A stretch of 64,000 nucleotides of DNA from positions 2,852,001-2,916,000 of the forward strand of contig OY969916.1 of the NCBI GenBank assembly GCA_963704535.1, read 5' to 3'. Source of the stretch: G963704535 sp963704535 (GTDB lineage: Bacteria > Chloroflexota > Chloroflexia > Chloroflexales > Roseiflexaceae). The notes under the pieces were generated by a model that did no database searches, was not told where the DNA came from, and saw only the letters and a program-made list of their open reading frames with translations. Below are positions 8,650-19,207 of the stretch, piece by piece. The stretch's first letter is position 1, and each line of letters begins with the position of its first letter. Made by a program: the position numbers and the translations under genes.

Positions 8650-9050
8650 CATTACCTCCATCCATGAACGGGGACGCGGAGCAGGCACATGGTCAAATCG
8701 CACCCCGCGCTGAATCAGGGGCGAGCGCGGCCTACAGAGACAGGAGTAGCAGACGGGGCACCAAGGGCAGACGGGGCACTAAACACCGGCAACAGGGCAA
8801 ACGCGGTAGCAGTAGTATAGCAGATCTATCCGGTTCCAGGTTCCAGATTCCAGGAGTCGATCGGAGGGAAAGTCGCGACGACCGGGCTGTGCTATACTCA
8901 CCCCAACGAAAAACCCGCCTCTGCCGGCAAGCAGGGAGGCGGGCTTCCGTGTATTCGTTTGGCGTTGCGCCTGCCCCTCATAGTAGCACCCCTCTCGCCT
9001 CCTGGCAAGGTGCTCCCGGCGGCACGGCGCCCTGCTGTCGTACTGAACCA
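8650..9050. other. Intergenic leader of the NACHT gene
   Basis: No convincing gene, although a frame in register with the NACHT protein stays open from 8664. It holds a TTCCAG-type short repeat near 8836-8860 and a hairpin at 8912-8946 (arms AACCCGCCTC and GAGGCGGGCTT) with an A run on its left, i.e. a terminator shape for leftward transcripts. Confidence 0.5.
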
Positions 9051-11687
<2,637 letters not shown>

Positions 11688-11691
<4 letters not shown>

Positions 11692-11888
11692 ACGACCACG
11701 ACCGCGAGGAGCGGGCGGTGTGGAAACTGGAGCAGGCTGGCTACCGTACTACCAACCGAGGCGACGGCTACCTGCTCACCACCGCCGAGAGTATCACCGA
11801 GATCGACACGCTCGCCGACCTGGTTGTGTTCGCTGAGGCCGCCTACGAGCGCGTGTGGGTCGGGCGCACGATCACGCCGAGTGCCTAG
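11688..11888 (+). CDS. Small protein coupled to the NACHT gene
   Basis: 66 residues from a GTG at 11688 that overlaps the NACHT stop (GTGA) and has AAGGAG just before it. Sequence starts VNDHDREERAVWKLEQAGYR and includes LLTTAESITEIDTLADLVVF. Compact and acidic, no signal or membrane segment. The coupling suggests a partner or regulator of the NACHT protein; no family recognised. Confidence 0.6.
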
Positions 11889-11969
11889 CACCGTGCGCCT
11901 GGTGCCTCCCTGGTGCCGCGCCCCTGCTACACTCCGCAGTAGTAGCCGCGCCTATCCAGGAGCCCACCC

Positions 11970-12305
11970 ATGCCCCGCCTCCTCCTCATCCTACTCGCCC
12001 TTGCCCTTCTGATCGCTTGCGGCAGCTCACCAACGCTTACGTGGCGCGCCACTGTCACGGATGCCGCCACGCAGCAGCCCGTCGCTGGCGATATCTTCGT
12101 TGATGGTCAGCCGACCGCGATCCAAGTCGAGCAGGCGGATATTCCAGTGCCATCAGACGGCGAACCGCACGAGCTGAAGGTCATTGCTGATGGCTACGCG
12201 GAGTGGAGCGCGACGTTGCGCGGCGAGACCAATCCGGGTCGGGTGCTCCATGGGCCAGTCAAGCTGCGGCGCGCAGGACCGGGCGGGACGGTGGCGTGGC
12301 GGTAG
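11970..12305 (+). CDS. Small lipoprotein with carboxypeptidase-regulatory-like fold
   Basis: 111 residues. The signal peptide LLLILLALALLIAC ends in a lipobox Cys at residue 17. The mature part (WRATVTDAATQQPVAGDIFVDG ... HELKVIADGYAEWSATL) looks like a PEGA/CarboxypepD-reg beta-sandwich. CCAGGAG precedes the ATG by seven bases. The stop lies eight bases before the left end of the IS at 12314, so the gene appears whole. Confidence 0.65.
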   Translation: MPRLLLILLALALLIACGSSPTLTWRATVTDAATQQPVAGDIFVDGQPTAIQVEQADIPVPSDGEPHELKVIADGYAEWSATLRGETNPGRVLHGPVKLRRAGPGGTVAWR

Positions 12306-12397
12306 ACGAGGGGTGTACTGTTTCCCGTGCTCGACACCCCTCGATTTATCAACCTCGTGTCCGCACCGGCGATCAGATTGTCAAGGGTTTTGGCCCG

Positions 12398-13711
12398 CTA
12401 CAGCGGCAACGCCAACTGACGCGGCATAGAGGGAGCGACTGGGCGCCCAGTCCTCGCCTCTTCGCATAGCTCCTCCACAAACTGCTCAAATGGCACCCGG
12501 CCTCGCCCGCTGCCCTTTATCGGCATCCGTTTCACCTCCACCCCGTTGTGCCTGACCACCATCGTCCGATCGCTCGCATCGATCTGCATCCTCACCTGCT
12601 GACCGATGAGCGCCTTTGTCACATAGTAACGACCAGTTCCGACCGTCACACTGGTATCCTGCTGCACCTTGCGCACATATTCGTGCCCATCCAACACCTC
12701 CATCCAACGCTCCACGTCAACCGTCGCTGGCGCTGGTGGGCGCGCTGGCAAGTGTGGGAAGGCAAGCCGCAGCGGCTGATTGCCACAACTCAGCCCCTGG
12801 TGCGGTCGCTCATAGTTATAGTGCCGCTGGAAGGTGGCTGTGACACTGCCTACCGCCTCCAAATCGGCTGGCCGATGGACTTGCAAACACTCCTCGTTAT
12901 AGGTTCGGTGGTAACGTTCCACAAAGGCATTCAGGTCTGGTCGGCGCGGCGGACAGATCATCACCTCGACTCCCAGGCACAGCCAGAAGCGCAGGAATGC
13001 CGAGGGACTCTCGCGCTGTGAGGTCTCGCCCACAAAGCGCGGATCACGATCGATCGTCACTTGGTCGGGCAGCCCTCGTTCGCTCACAATCGCCGCAGCG
13101 GTCTCGATCGCCGTTGCCATGGTGAAATCGGCTCGCACCTCAGCCGCGATCAGGATCGAGGTGCCGACATCGACGGCATCAAGCACCTCAACCACGTGCT
13201 GCTGTTTGCCATCTACTTCAGGTGGAACGGTCGATGCATCCTTAAAGTCGAGTTGCCAACTGACCATCGGCTCTGGACGTTCCACACTCTGATGGACACG
13301 CTCTCGTAGCTGGCTAATCCGCTGATGCTGACGCAGGATCTGCCAGACCGTGCGTGTCGAACGCGGCAAGCGCTCCCCTTGTAGTGTGGTAGAGGTTTCT
13401 TTGTGGAGGTAATAGAGGATGGCTTTGGGGTCAGGGATACGATGGAGACCCATAGGAGGATGGTCGCGAATGTCGAGAATGTGTTCGATAACCTCTTGAG
13501 AGAGACGCGGCGGAGGAGTGTGGCAGGCACACGAGAGGCCATTGGGCACATCCTGATCGTCTGGGTCAGTCTGGCGCAGCCGTTTGGACCATTTCTTGAC
13601 CCACGTTTCGCTTGCGGCCAAGCGCATCAGCGAAATCCTTTGCTTCCATTCTGGCCTGAGCGCAAGCAAGTCGCGCAGGCGTCGGCGGTCGGCAATCAAT
13701 TGGGGGTCCAT
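12398..13711 (-). CDS. DDE (rve-type integrase core) transposase
   Basis: 437 residues. I chose the ATG at 13711 (MDPQLIADRRRLRDLL) because GGGAGGAG sits just upstream; the longer frame starts inside the MITE. N-terminal helix-turn-helix part, then an integrase core: SWQLDFKDAS (first Asp), QVTIDRDPRFVGE (second Asp) and LNAFVERYHRTYNEE (Glu). A C-terminal beta domain (GRYYVTKALIGQQVRMQI) follows. Resembles IS481/IS1202-like enzymes; IS family not settled. It is the likely driver of the 149-bp elements in the window because their ends match. Confidence 0.8.
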   Translation of the reverse strand: MDPQLIADRRRLRDLLALRPEWKQRISLMRLAASETWVKKWSKRLRQTDPDDQDVPNGLSCACHTPPPRLSQEVIEHILDIRDHPPMGLHRIPDPKAILYYLHKETSTTLQGERLPRSTRTVWQILRQHQRISQLRERVHQSVERPEPMVSWQLDFKDASTVPPEVDGKQQHVVEVLDAVDVGTSILIAAEVRADFTMATAIETAAAIVSERGLPDQVTIDRDPRFVGETSQRESPSAFLRFWLCLGVEVMICPPRRPDLNAFVERYHRTYNEECLQVHRPADLEAVGSVTATFQRHYNYERPHQGLSCGNQPLRLAFPHLPARPPAPATVDVERWMEVLDGHEYVRKVQQDTSVTVGTGRYYVTKALIGQQVRMQIDASDRTMVVRHNGVEVKRMPIKGSGRGRVPFEQFVEELCEEARTGRPVAPSMPRQLALPL

Positions 13712-13729
13712 CACACTCCTCCCACATTG

Positions 13730-13878
13730 TGTACTGTTTCCCATCATTAGCACCTCGCGGTTTACCATCATCGTGCCTTATACCCCTCACGCGCATCCGC
13801 TCCCAGCGACCGAAAACGTCGCGCACATAGGACACGAGGTAGGTAAACCGCGAGATGCTGAACACGGGAAACAGTACA
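13730..13878. mobile_element. 149-bp MITE, copy 4 (right end of the IS)
   Basis: Same length and ends as the other copies (TGTACTGTTTCCC ... GGGAAACAGTACA). Flanks differ (CATTG left, GTTGA right), so no duplication is seen. Its inner half lies directly upstream of the transposase ATG and could supply the promoter. Confidence 0.8.
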
Positions 13879-13986
13879 GTTGACTTTTACTTATACGGCT
13901 TTCTCCGCGTCAATATCGGCTACAACGTCGCTTGTTGAAAAGTCTAACTCTCAGCCGCTCGCAGTATAGAGAGGCCAGTTTATAAA

Positions 13987-15090
13987 TCAAATCTGATTGC
14001 TATACCTATCGAGGTTGTCAAGTGCCACTTGCAGGTCGGCAAAGGCCGGGATACTCCGTAGATCAAGCCCTAGCCCGACGATCGTTTGGGCAACCTCCGG
14101 CCGGATGCCTACTAGCGCCACATCGGTGCCGAGCAGCTTCGCGGCCGTTACAAGGCTAACAATACCCTTAGCGACCAGGGTATCCATCACCGGCACTCCT
14201 GTAATATCAAGCAGCAGATAGCGCGCCGAGGAGCGCTCGATGGTCCTCAGCGCCTGCTCCTGTGCATCATGCAGCCGTTGCGCGTCGAGTGCGCCTACCA
14301 GCGGCATCACCAGCGTCCTGTTGCTGACCGGCAGCACAGGCACGCTCAGCTCACGAATGACGAGGCGCTGCTGCTCGTTCTCAGCCAGCAGCCGCTCCTG
14401 CTCGGCCATGCGTGTCTCAACCTCGACCAGCGCCTGTTGTAGCGCGGCGGTTCGCTCGGACACTTGCAGCTCCAGAGCGGCGTTTGCCTTATCCAGCGCC
14501 GCAGCCGCCTCTTCGGCTTTTGTGCGGGCTTGATGCACATCGCTGAGGGCGCGCGACATTGTGGCGGCGCTGAGGGCGCCAATCAAGGCTGTGAAGATAC
14601 ATAGTATGACTGCGGTTCTGATGACGCTGTAGACGTCCGGCAGTGGCTGCGGCATATTGGCTATCGGCAAGAAAATTAAGCCGATCAGCGCAAGATCGAT
14701 CAGCAGCACAACACCGACCGCTCGCGCCCGTATCGTCGCCCCCGCCACCAATAGCGATACAAGAAAGAAGTACGGCGTAGTACTAACCTGCTTTGTCGCC
14801 AGCGGTATAACAGCGATACCGCCCGCGCAGACTACTACAAGCAGCAGTGCTGCCAGAGTTACCTGGCCCTGCCTGGCAAGCGCCGTGGCAACGATGAGCA
14901 GCACCGCAATCACGCCAAGGACAGGGAGTATTGGTCTCGATTGCTCGTTGGCTAGCACGTTGGGAACGCTGAGCAGGATCAATAGCAGCTGCCCTCCTGA
15001 GATGATCAGGACGTTCCGGCCACGGCGTTGGGTGTCTTCATCCGTATGGTTGATAGCGAGCACTCGCGCGACGGTTGAGATCATATTCAC
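13987..15090 (-). CDS. Membrane protein with STAS domain (RsbR-like)
   Basis: 367 residues from a GTG at 15090 behind GAGGAG (ATG at 15084 is the alternative). The N-terminal half has about six hydrophobic helices (LLLILLSVPNVL, ILPVLGVIAVLLIVA, LLIDLALIGLIFL and others). A coiled coil at about 190-240 (ARTKAEEAAAALDKANAALE) leads to a C-terminal STAS domain: VMPLVGALDAQRLHDAQEQA, LLLDITGVPVMDT and VALVGIRPEVAQTIVGL. STAS domains of this class act in stressosome/anti-sigma signalling and may be phosphorylated on Ser/Thr (here the T in VMDT). Likely a membrane sensor feeding a partner-switch pathway. Confidence 0.75.
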   Translation of the reverse strand: MNMISTVARVLAINHTDEDTQRRGRNVLIISGGQLLLILLSVPNVLANEQSRPILPVLGVIAVLLIVATALARQGQVTLAALLLVVVCAGGIAVIPLATKQVSTTPYFFLVSLLVAGATIRARAVGVVLLIDLALIGLIFLPIANMPQPLPDVYSVIRTAVILCIFTALIGALSAATMSRALSDVHQARTKAEEAAAALDKANAALELQVSERTAALQQALVEVETRMAEQERLLAENEQQRLVIRELSVPVLPVSNRTLVMPLVGALDAQRLHDAQEQALRTIERSSARYLLLDITGVPVMDTLVAKGIVSLVTAAKLLGTDVALVGIRPEVAQTIVGLGLDLRSIPAFADLQVALDNLDRYSNQI

Positions 15091-15162
15091 ATATCTCCTC
15101 AGTAGGCACCTCCGATGATCATACCACTTTAGGAACTGGACTTTTGCAGAAAAGGTGAGAAG

Positions 15163-15393
15163 TTAGGGTAAGGCCAGGTGAAGCTTGATATCAGACAGAC
15201 TCATACCCTCGTGAGAACGCTCGATAGCCCAAGCCAGGGTCTTACCCAAGGTCTCACGGGCGATGGTGCGAAAGGACTTGCCGATGGTCATCAGGCGTGT
15301 GTGAGCCCAATCGAGGGCACGGTCGTGCTTCAACTGGCGCATCAGAGCGGTGTACACCAGGACGACCAAGTGCATATGCCTTGTCTGGCCCAT
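15163..15393 (-). pseudogene. Transposase C-terminal remnant
   Basis: 76 codons reading HLVVLVYTALMRQLKHDRAL then AHTRLMTIGKSFRTIARETL, a pattern I associate with the C-terminal end of IS4/IS701-like transposases. No catalytic residues and no N-terminal part are present, so it is a fragment. Confidence 0.45.
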
Positions 15394-15729
15394 AAAAGGG
15401 CGGCAGGGGACCGCCGCTCTTTAGACGGCGGGGGAATGCCGCTCACTGAATACGATAAGTACGGTGTGCTTAGCACCGAAAGCATCGTGATCCTGTGCTC
15501 TCGCACATCGAAGTCCACCGTTCTCGATGAATAAATCCGCATCGTCATCGGTGTTGTACGATGAGTTGCGGAGGCTGCCGCTCTTTAGGTGACCTGGGCC
15601 TACAATGCCAAAACCCATCGCTGGGAAGCGCTCAGTACTCCGTCAAGAAAGTTTTCTTGCATTTTCTACTAGGCAAGAATATAAGAAAACTTATTTTTCA
15701 GAGTACTCAGTCCCACCTGGCGCGCTACT
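15394..15729. other. IS debris and an AT-rich hairpin
   Basis: No intact gene. A segment CCGCTCTTTAGACGGCGGGG (15413-15432) resembles the structured right end of IS200/IS605 (TnpB) elements, and a related CCGCTCTTTAG occurs near 15585. At about 15640-15716 two AT-rich arms (CAGTACTC...AAGTTTTCTT and AAGAAAACTT...GAGTACT) form an imperfect inverted repeat, a possible mini-transposon. Confidence 0.4.
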
Positions 15730-15894
15730 ATGCAGCGGGCGCCGAATAGGCATGACTGGGAAGCCGCGATCGAGGCGATAGGCGGCGGCGCGCGCCACGT
15801 CAGCCCGGTTGTGTTTCAGAGCAGCGACGCCGCGCGGGCCTGGTGCGAGCAGGCCATAGCACGCGAGCGGATGGGACTTGAGGGAGGTCAGTAG
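15730..15894 (+). CDS. Small ORF, possibly a gene remnant
   Basis: 54 residues from an ATG at 15730: MQRAPNRHDWEAAIEAIGGG, then HVSPVVFQSSDAARAWCEQA. The composition is protein-like and amphipathic. It starts right after the AT-rich hairpin, so it may be the tail of a gene cut by an insertion. The opposite strand also has a frame (15800-16207); only one is likely to be real here. Confidence 0.35.
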   Translation: MQRAPNRHDWEAAIEAIGGGARHVSPVVFQSSDAARAWCEQAIARERMGLEGGQ

Positions 15895-16207
15895 GACTCT
15901 CCCATCCCGTTCCAAGCTGATTTCGCGTATCCTCGATCGAAGCCCGCTCGATGGTCCGCTCATGCAGCGTGTTGTCTGTGACCAGCACGTGCCCGGTGAC
16001 GATTTGTGATGACTGACGCGCAACGTGATACCCCAAGGCCGCAAGGGAACCCTCCTCCACTGCCCCCACCTCACAAGGATACCTGACGAACCCAGCATCA
16101 CGTAGACCAATTGCCCACACGCGGCCAGCGTGCCCGCGCTGCGCCACCCAACGCCAGAAATAGCCCGCTGGTCGCGTCCACCGCATGCCTTCGATGGCTC
16201 CCTGCAC
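15800..16207 (-). CDS. Hypothetical protein
   Basis: 135 residues from a GTG at 16207, 12 bases after the stop of the upstream leftward gene, so operon placement fits. The first 100 residues (FWRWVAQRGHAGRVWAIGLR, GYHVARQSSQIVTGHVLVTD) look coding; the Arg/Pro-rich tail does not, and the coding signal may shift frame near 15870. Family unknown. Confidence 0.35.
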   Translation of the reverse strand: MQGAIEGMRWTRPAGYFWRWVAQRGHAGRVWAIGLRDAGFVRYPCEVGAVEEGSLAALGYHVARQSSQIVTGHVLVTDNTLHERTIERASIEDTRNQLGTGWESPTDLPQVPSARVLWPARTRPARRRCSETQPG

Positions 16208-16219
16208 GAGCGAAGCACC

Positions 16220-16612
16220 TTACACCGTTGGAGCAACAGCCGCCTTCTTCCGCCCGCCACGTCGCTTCGGCGGCGCGTCGGATGCCACAGGCGACTCAGG
16301 CTCCGGCACCGCCTCCGCCTCCGGCGTCACCTCAGCCGCCGCAGCCAGGAGTGGCGAAACCTTGAAGCGCACCGTATTCCCCGTGGTGCGCTGGAAGGTC
16401 AGTTCGATCCCGCGCCGCGCTGCCGCCGCTTTGAATCGGTTGCGTACCGTTAGCCGCTTTTCGTCCTCTGTCAGTTCGGCTTCCCCGTAGTCGTCCGCCT
16501 GATAGTCGGCTAAGAAGCCATCATACTGCTCCTCGACGAGCTTGCGCTGACCTTTCCCTTTGTATTCGAGGGTTTGGATTTCCTGCGGGTTCAATTTGCG
16601 GACTGTTGGCAT
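16220..16612 (-). CDS. Hypothetical basic protein
   Basis: 130 residues from the ATG at 16612 (MPTVRKLNPQEIQTLEYKGK). Helical N-terminus with LVEEQYDGFLADYQADDYGEA, then EKRLTVRNRFKAAAARRGIEL and LTFQRTTGNTVRFKV, and a low-complexity Ala/Pro/Glu tail ending in a basic GRRGGRKK-like cluster. The body could be a small nucleic-acid-binding fold; this is only an impression. It is common for phage genes of this size to lack a name. Confidence 0.6.
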   Translation of the reverse strand: MPTVRKLNPQEIQTLEYKGKGQRKLVEEQYDGFLADYQADDYGEAELTEDEKRLTVRNRFKAAAARRGIELTFQRTTGNTVRFKVSPLLAAAAEVTPEAEAVPEPESPVASDAPPKRRGGRKKAAVAPTV

Positions 16613-16675
16613 ACACACATCCTTTAGCTCAAGAAATACACGTGTAGTGCGGTATCGTACCGTAGAAATGCAAAT

Positions 16676-17115
16676 AGTGCAAATACCGTCACGAAGCAAC
16701 ATGTAGTACTCACCAGCATCGCCTCAATTGCTGGCTGTGCAATTTCGATGACCAAGCTGCGCCCGACACACTCAAGTGCCACAGCACGAGCTGCGGACGG
16801 CCGCCGGCGTGGGGCTTCGAGCGGGCCGCTCGCTCGATTGCACGCATCCGCATCCCGCTACGCGCTGCCGAATGCACCGAGCTATACACCTGCATCCAGG
16901 CGTGGGACAAAGCCTGGAGACCATCGATATTGCTCTGCGGGGGAATGTTGCGCACCTTCTTCGAGTGGCGCTGGCGCGGCGACCTGGCGCTACTGCTGGC
17001 CGAGCTGCGCACGGCTAGCCTACTCGTGCGCTATAACGGCAGTCCCGCCGGCGCGATCTGGCTCGTACCTCACAGCGCGCCTGGCCGGCTCCCCTCCCTC
17101 GCAGAGGAGCACGGC
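16676..17115 (+). pseudogene. Zinc-ribbon-like gene remnant
   Basis: A frame without a clear start reads CKYRHEATCSTHQHRLNCWL, CNFDDQAAPDTLKCHSTSCG and then WGFERAARSIARIRIPLRAA; the CxxC...CHxxxC spacing suggests a zinc ribbon. It continues as MLRTFFEWRWRGDLALLLAE and SLAEEHGEP before a frame change near 17115. It may be one or two decayed genes just upstream of the TGT-like relic. Confidence 0.4.
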
Positions 17116-18009
17116 GAGCCATTAGCCACGTCGCCGGCCTGGTCAGCTCGACCAGGCCGGCGACGCTCCGGCAGTTCTCTGATTGCGAACCGCGCTCGCT
17201 CGACGAGCTGGCCGGCTTCTACTTCACCCTGACACCAGACCTGATGCGGCCCGATCTCTGGAGCTGGGAAAATGCGCCTGCGGTGCCGATCCTACTCGCC
17301 GCCAGCGCATGCTGGGACGGCAGTAGGCTCCGGGCCTACCCCTGGCCGCCCACGTCGACCGTGCGCTTCTGCGGTAGCGGCGGCTATGTCTTCGGCAAGA
17401 AGGCCGGCGGCTTCCCGTTCGGCCTCGACGACTATCACGCCTGGCTAACGGCGATGCGCCCAGATGTGGCCGCCTGCCTCGATCTGCCCTGCGAGGCCGA
17501 GATCGCCGCTGATGATGCCGAGGTGGCGCGCCGGCAGCGCTGGACGCTCGAAGCCGCCGGCGAGTTGATGCGCAGGCCGGCGAGTTGGCGCTACCTGGGG
17601 TCGTACAGGGTCGCACGCTGGAGCAGTACACCACACACACGCGGGCCTATCGGGCTGCTGGCTTGGTCACAGAGTACATGGGCATTGGCTCGCTCTGCCG
17701 GCGCACCAGCATCAGGGAGATCCGCGCGATCGTGGGAATCATTGCCGACGAGTTACCGGGGTTCGGTTCCATTTGTTCGGTGTGGCCCTGCGCCTGCTCC
17801 AGCAACGCGCCGGGCTGCATCCGGCGATCCTCAGCCTCGACTCCGGGGCCTGGAATGGTCGGTTTGGGTCCGATATTCCGGCGTTCAATGCCGAGATACA
17901 GGCGAACAACTGGAGCCAGCGCGAGACAGCGATCCGCTGGGCGCTGCCGAGATATGCCGCAAGGGTCCAGGCGGCAATGGAAGGGAGCAAGCAACTAACC
18001 TGGTGCTAA
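17116..18009 (+). pseudogene. TGT-like (DUF7221-type) gene with several frameshifts
   Basis: Three frames line up into one protein. Frame 1: ISHVAGLVSSTRPATLRQFS, FYFTLTPDLMRPDLWSWENA, GYVFGKKAGGFPFGLDDYHA, ACLDLPCEAEIAADD. Near 17597 it moves to PGVVQGRTLEQYTTHTRAYR, VTEYMGIGSLCRRTSIREI. Near 17762 it moves to HLFGVALRLLQQRAGLHPAI, LSLDSGAWNGRFG. The VVQGRT, YMGIGSLCRR and LDSGAW elements are those of tRNA-guanine transglycosylase-like phage proteins. As written it cannot make a full protein. Either a decayed gene or a gene carrying several sequencing indels. Confidence 0.6.
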
Positions 18010-18033
18010 TAGCTTGAGGAAGATCACCACAGT

Positions 18034-18080
18034 CAACACAAAGCTCGTTCACCAGTATCCGGCGAACGAGCTTTGTGTTG
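18034..18080. terminator. Hairpin after the TGT-like relic
   Basis: Arms CAACACAAAGCTCGTTC and GAACGAGCTTTGTGTTG pair over 17 bases with a 13-base loop. No long T run follows on either strand; likely a bidirectional or Rho-assisted terminator. Confidence 0.6.
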
Positions 18081-18137
18081 GCTCACGACTCGCATAGCTG
18101 CGTATCTGCATACTCACATTATGGAACGGCAAATGCC

Positions 18138-18259
18138 CTTAGACAAGGTTCTTGGGAGCTTTACAGTTCTGTGAAAAAGGGGGTTTGAGGGGGTAGCCCC
18201 CTCAGTCTCCCCCACCCACATTGTAAAGTGGAATGGCGCCTTCCGAAACCTTGTCTTAA
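18138..18259. repeat. Palindromic G-run repeat with outer inverted repeats
   Basis: Inner part is AAAAAGGGGGTTTGAGGGGG / CCCCCTCAGTCTCCCCC; outer arms are TTAGACAAGGTT (about 18139) and AACCTTGTCTTAA (about 18247). Same family as the repeats at 46068, 47740, 56615 and 62437. Confidence 0.6.
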
Positions 18260-18520
18260 ACGACATCGTGTTGTCACCGTCCAGCGGCTGTTCATTGGGT
18301 GTGCGAAGCGAGGGATACTCCCCAGGCTGAATTGGCTCCGGCAGCTCAACGCTCTAGCGGCCCAGAACGTTCAGATGCTCATAGCCGACCTGGCGGGGTC
18401 GAGCAGCAGAAGTTGCCCAACTCGGCTCGTTTCAGGGAGCGCGGACCCCTTCATCACGGTTCACATCCCCTCTGGGGACGGGCAAGGATTCGAACTCCCG
18501 TTGAGGCAAAATCGCCACTC

Positions 18521-19207
18521 CTACCTCCCACCCGTCTCCCTGCGCGTCCAGCCCTGCGCTTCAGCATAGCGGAGGACATCAATGCGCGTGTGCAGTCCGA
18601 GCTTCTGCATCGCTTGGGCTTTGTACGCGCTGACATCCGTGAGCGCCATACCGAGCTGCTCGGCAATCTCACGGTTGCTGTGGCCCCACGCTACCCGCTC
18701 CAGCACTGCCACCTCATCCGCACTCAGCGCTTCGGTCGTGGCTGCTGGCGCAGCTCGCACGTCCCGCAGTGGTGTGGCTTTGTGTTTCGGCACTGGCTCG
18801 CGCTGCCTATTGGCGATAGCAGAGTCAATATACGTTCCGCCTGTCGCGACTGTACGAATGGCCGTGAGCAGCTCATCGGCAGCCCTGCGTTTGAGCACGT
18901 AACCACACGCCCCCACTGCCAGCATCCGCTCCACATGCCCTGTCCCCTCATGCCGGCTGAGGCCGAGCACGCGCAGTTCCGGGCGCTGCCGCAGGATCTC
19001 GGCGGTTGCCGTGATGCCGTCGCCGTCCGGCAGCGACAGATCCATCACCACCACTGTGAGCGATCCCTGGAGGGCGAGACGCACCGCCTCCTGGGCGCCG
19101 CCTGCCTCCGCGACTAGCCGGAGGTCTTCCTGGCCCTCGATCAGCCGCCGCAACTCGGCCCGCAGCTCCAGATGGTCGTCAACCAGTAACACCCCGATCT
19201 CATCCAC
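18521..19207 (-). CDS. NarL/LuxR-type response regulator
   Basis: 228 residues from a GTG at 19207 behind GGAGG. Receiver domain: GVLLVDDH, phospho-acceptor in VVVMDLSLPDGDG, Lys in GYVLKRR. The C-terminal helix-turn-helix is LSADEVAVLERVAWGHSNRE followed by IAEQLGMALTDVSAYKAQAM, with QKLGLHTRIDVLRYA. The first 8 bases overlap the 3' end of the kinase gene, so both are made together. It is the obvious partner of the HisKA_3 kinase; target genes are not shown by the sequence. Confidence 0.88.
   Translation of the reverse strand: MDEIGVLLVDDHLELRAELRRLIEGQEDLRLVAEAGGAQEAVRLALQGSLTVVVMDLSLPDGDGITATAEILRQRPELRVLGLSRHEGTGHVERMLAVGACGYVLKRRAADELLTAIRTVATGGTYIDSAIANRQREPVPKHKATPLRDVRAAPAATTEALSADEVAVLERVAWGHSNREIAEQLGMALTDVSAYKAQAMQKLGLHTRIDVLRYAEAQGWTRRETGGR

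Larger units (their letters stand above)
12314..13878. mobile_element. IS with DDE transposase, ends shared with the MITE family
   Basis: The left end (12314-12362) is a solo arm TGTACTGTTTCCCGTGCTCG and onward; the right end (13830-13878) is the same arm inverted. Between them lies the transposase gene. The right end is itself a complete 149-bp MITE (13730-13878), so the IS carries an extra inner arm. No matching direct repeat flanks the whole unit (AGGGG left, GTTGA right), so it may be a recombinant of an IS and a MITE. Confidence 0.7.

Noticed and set aside
8664..9050. Open frame in register upstream of the NACHT start as an N-terminal extension
   Set aside because: The segment is Arg/Ser-rich, contains a hairpin and short repeats and has no ribosome site; the usual family N-terminus starts at 9051.
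15413..15600. An active TnpB/omega-RNA element
   Set aside because: Only short end-like segments are present and no TnpB gene is nearby.
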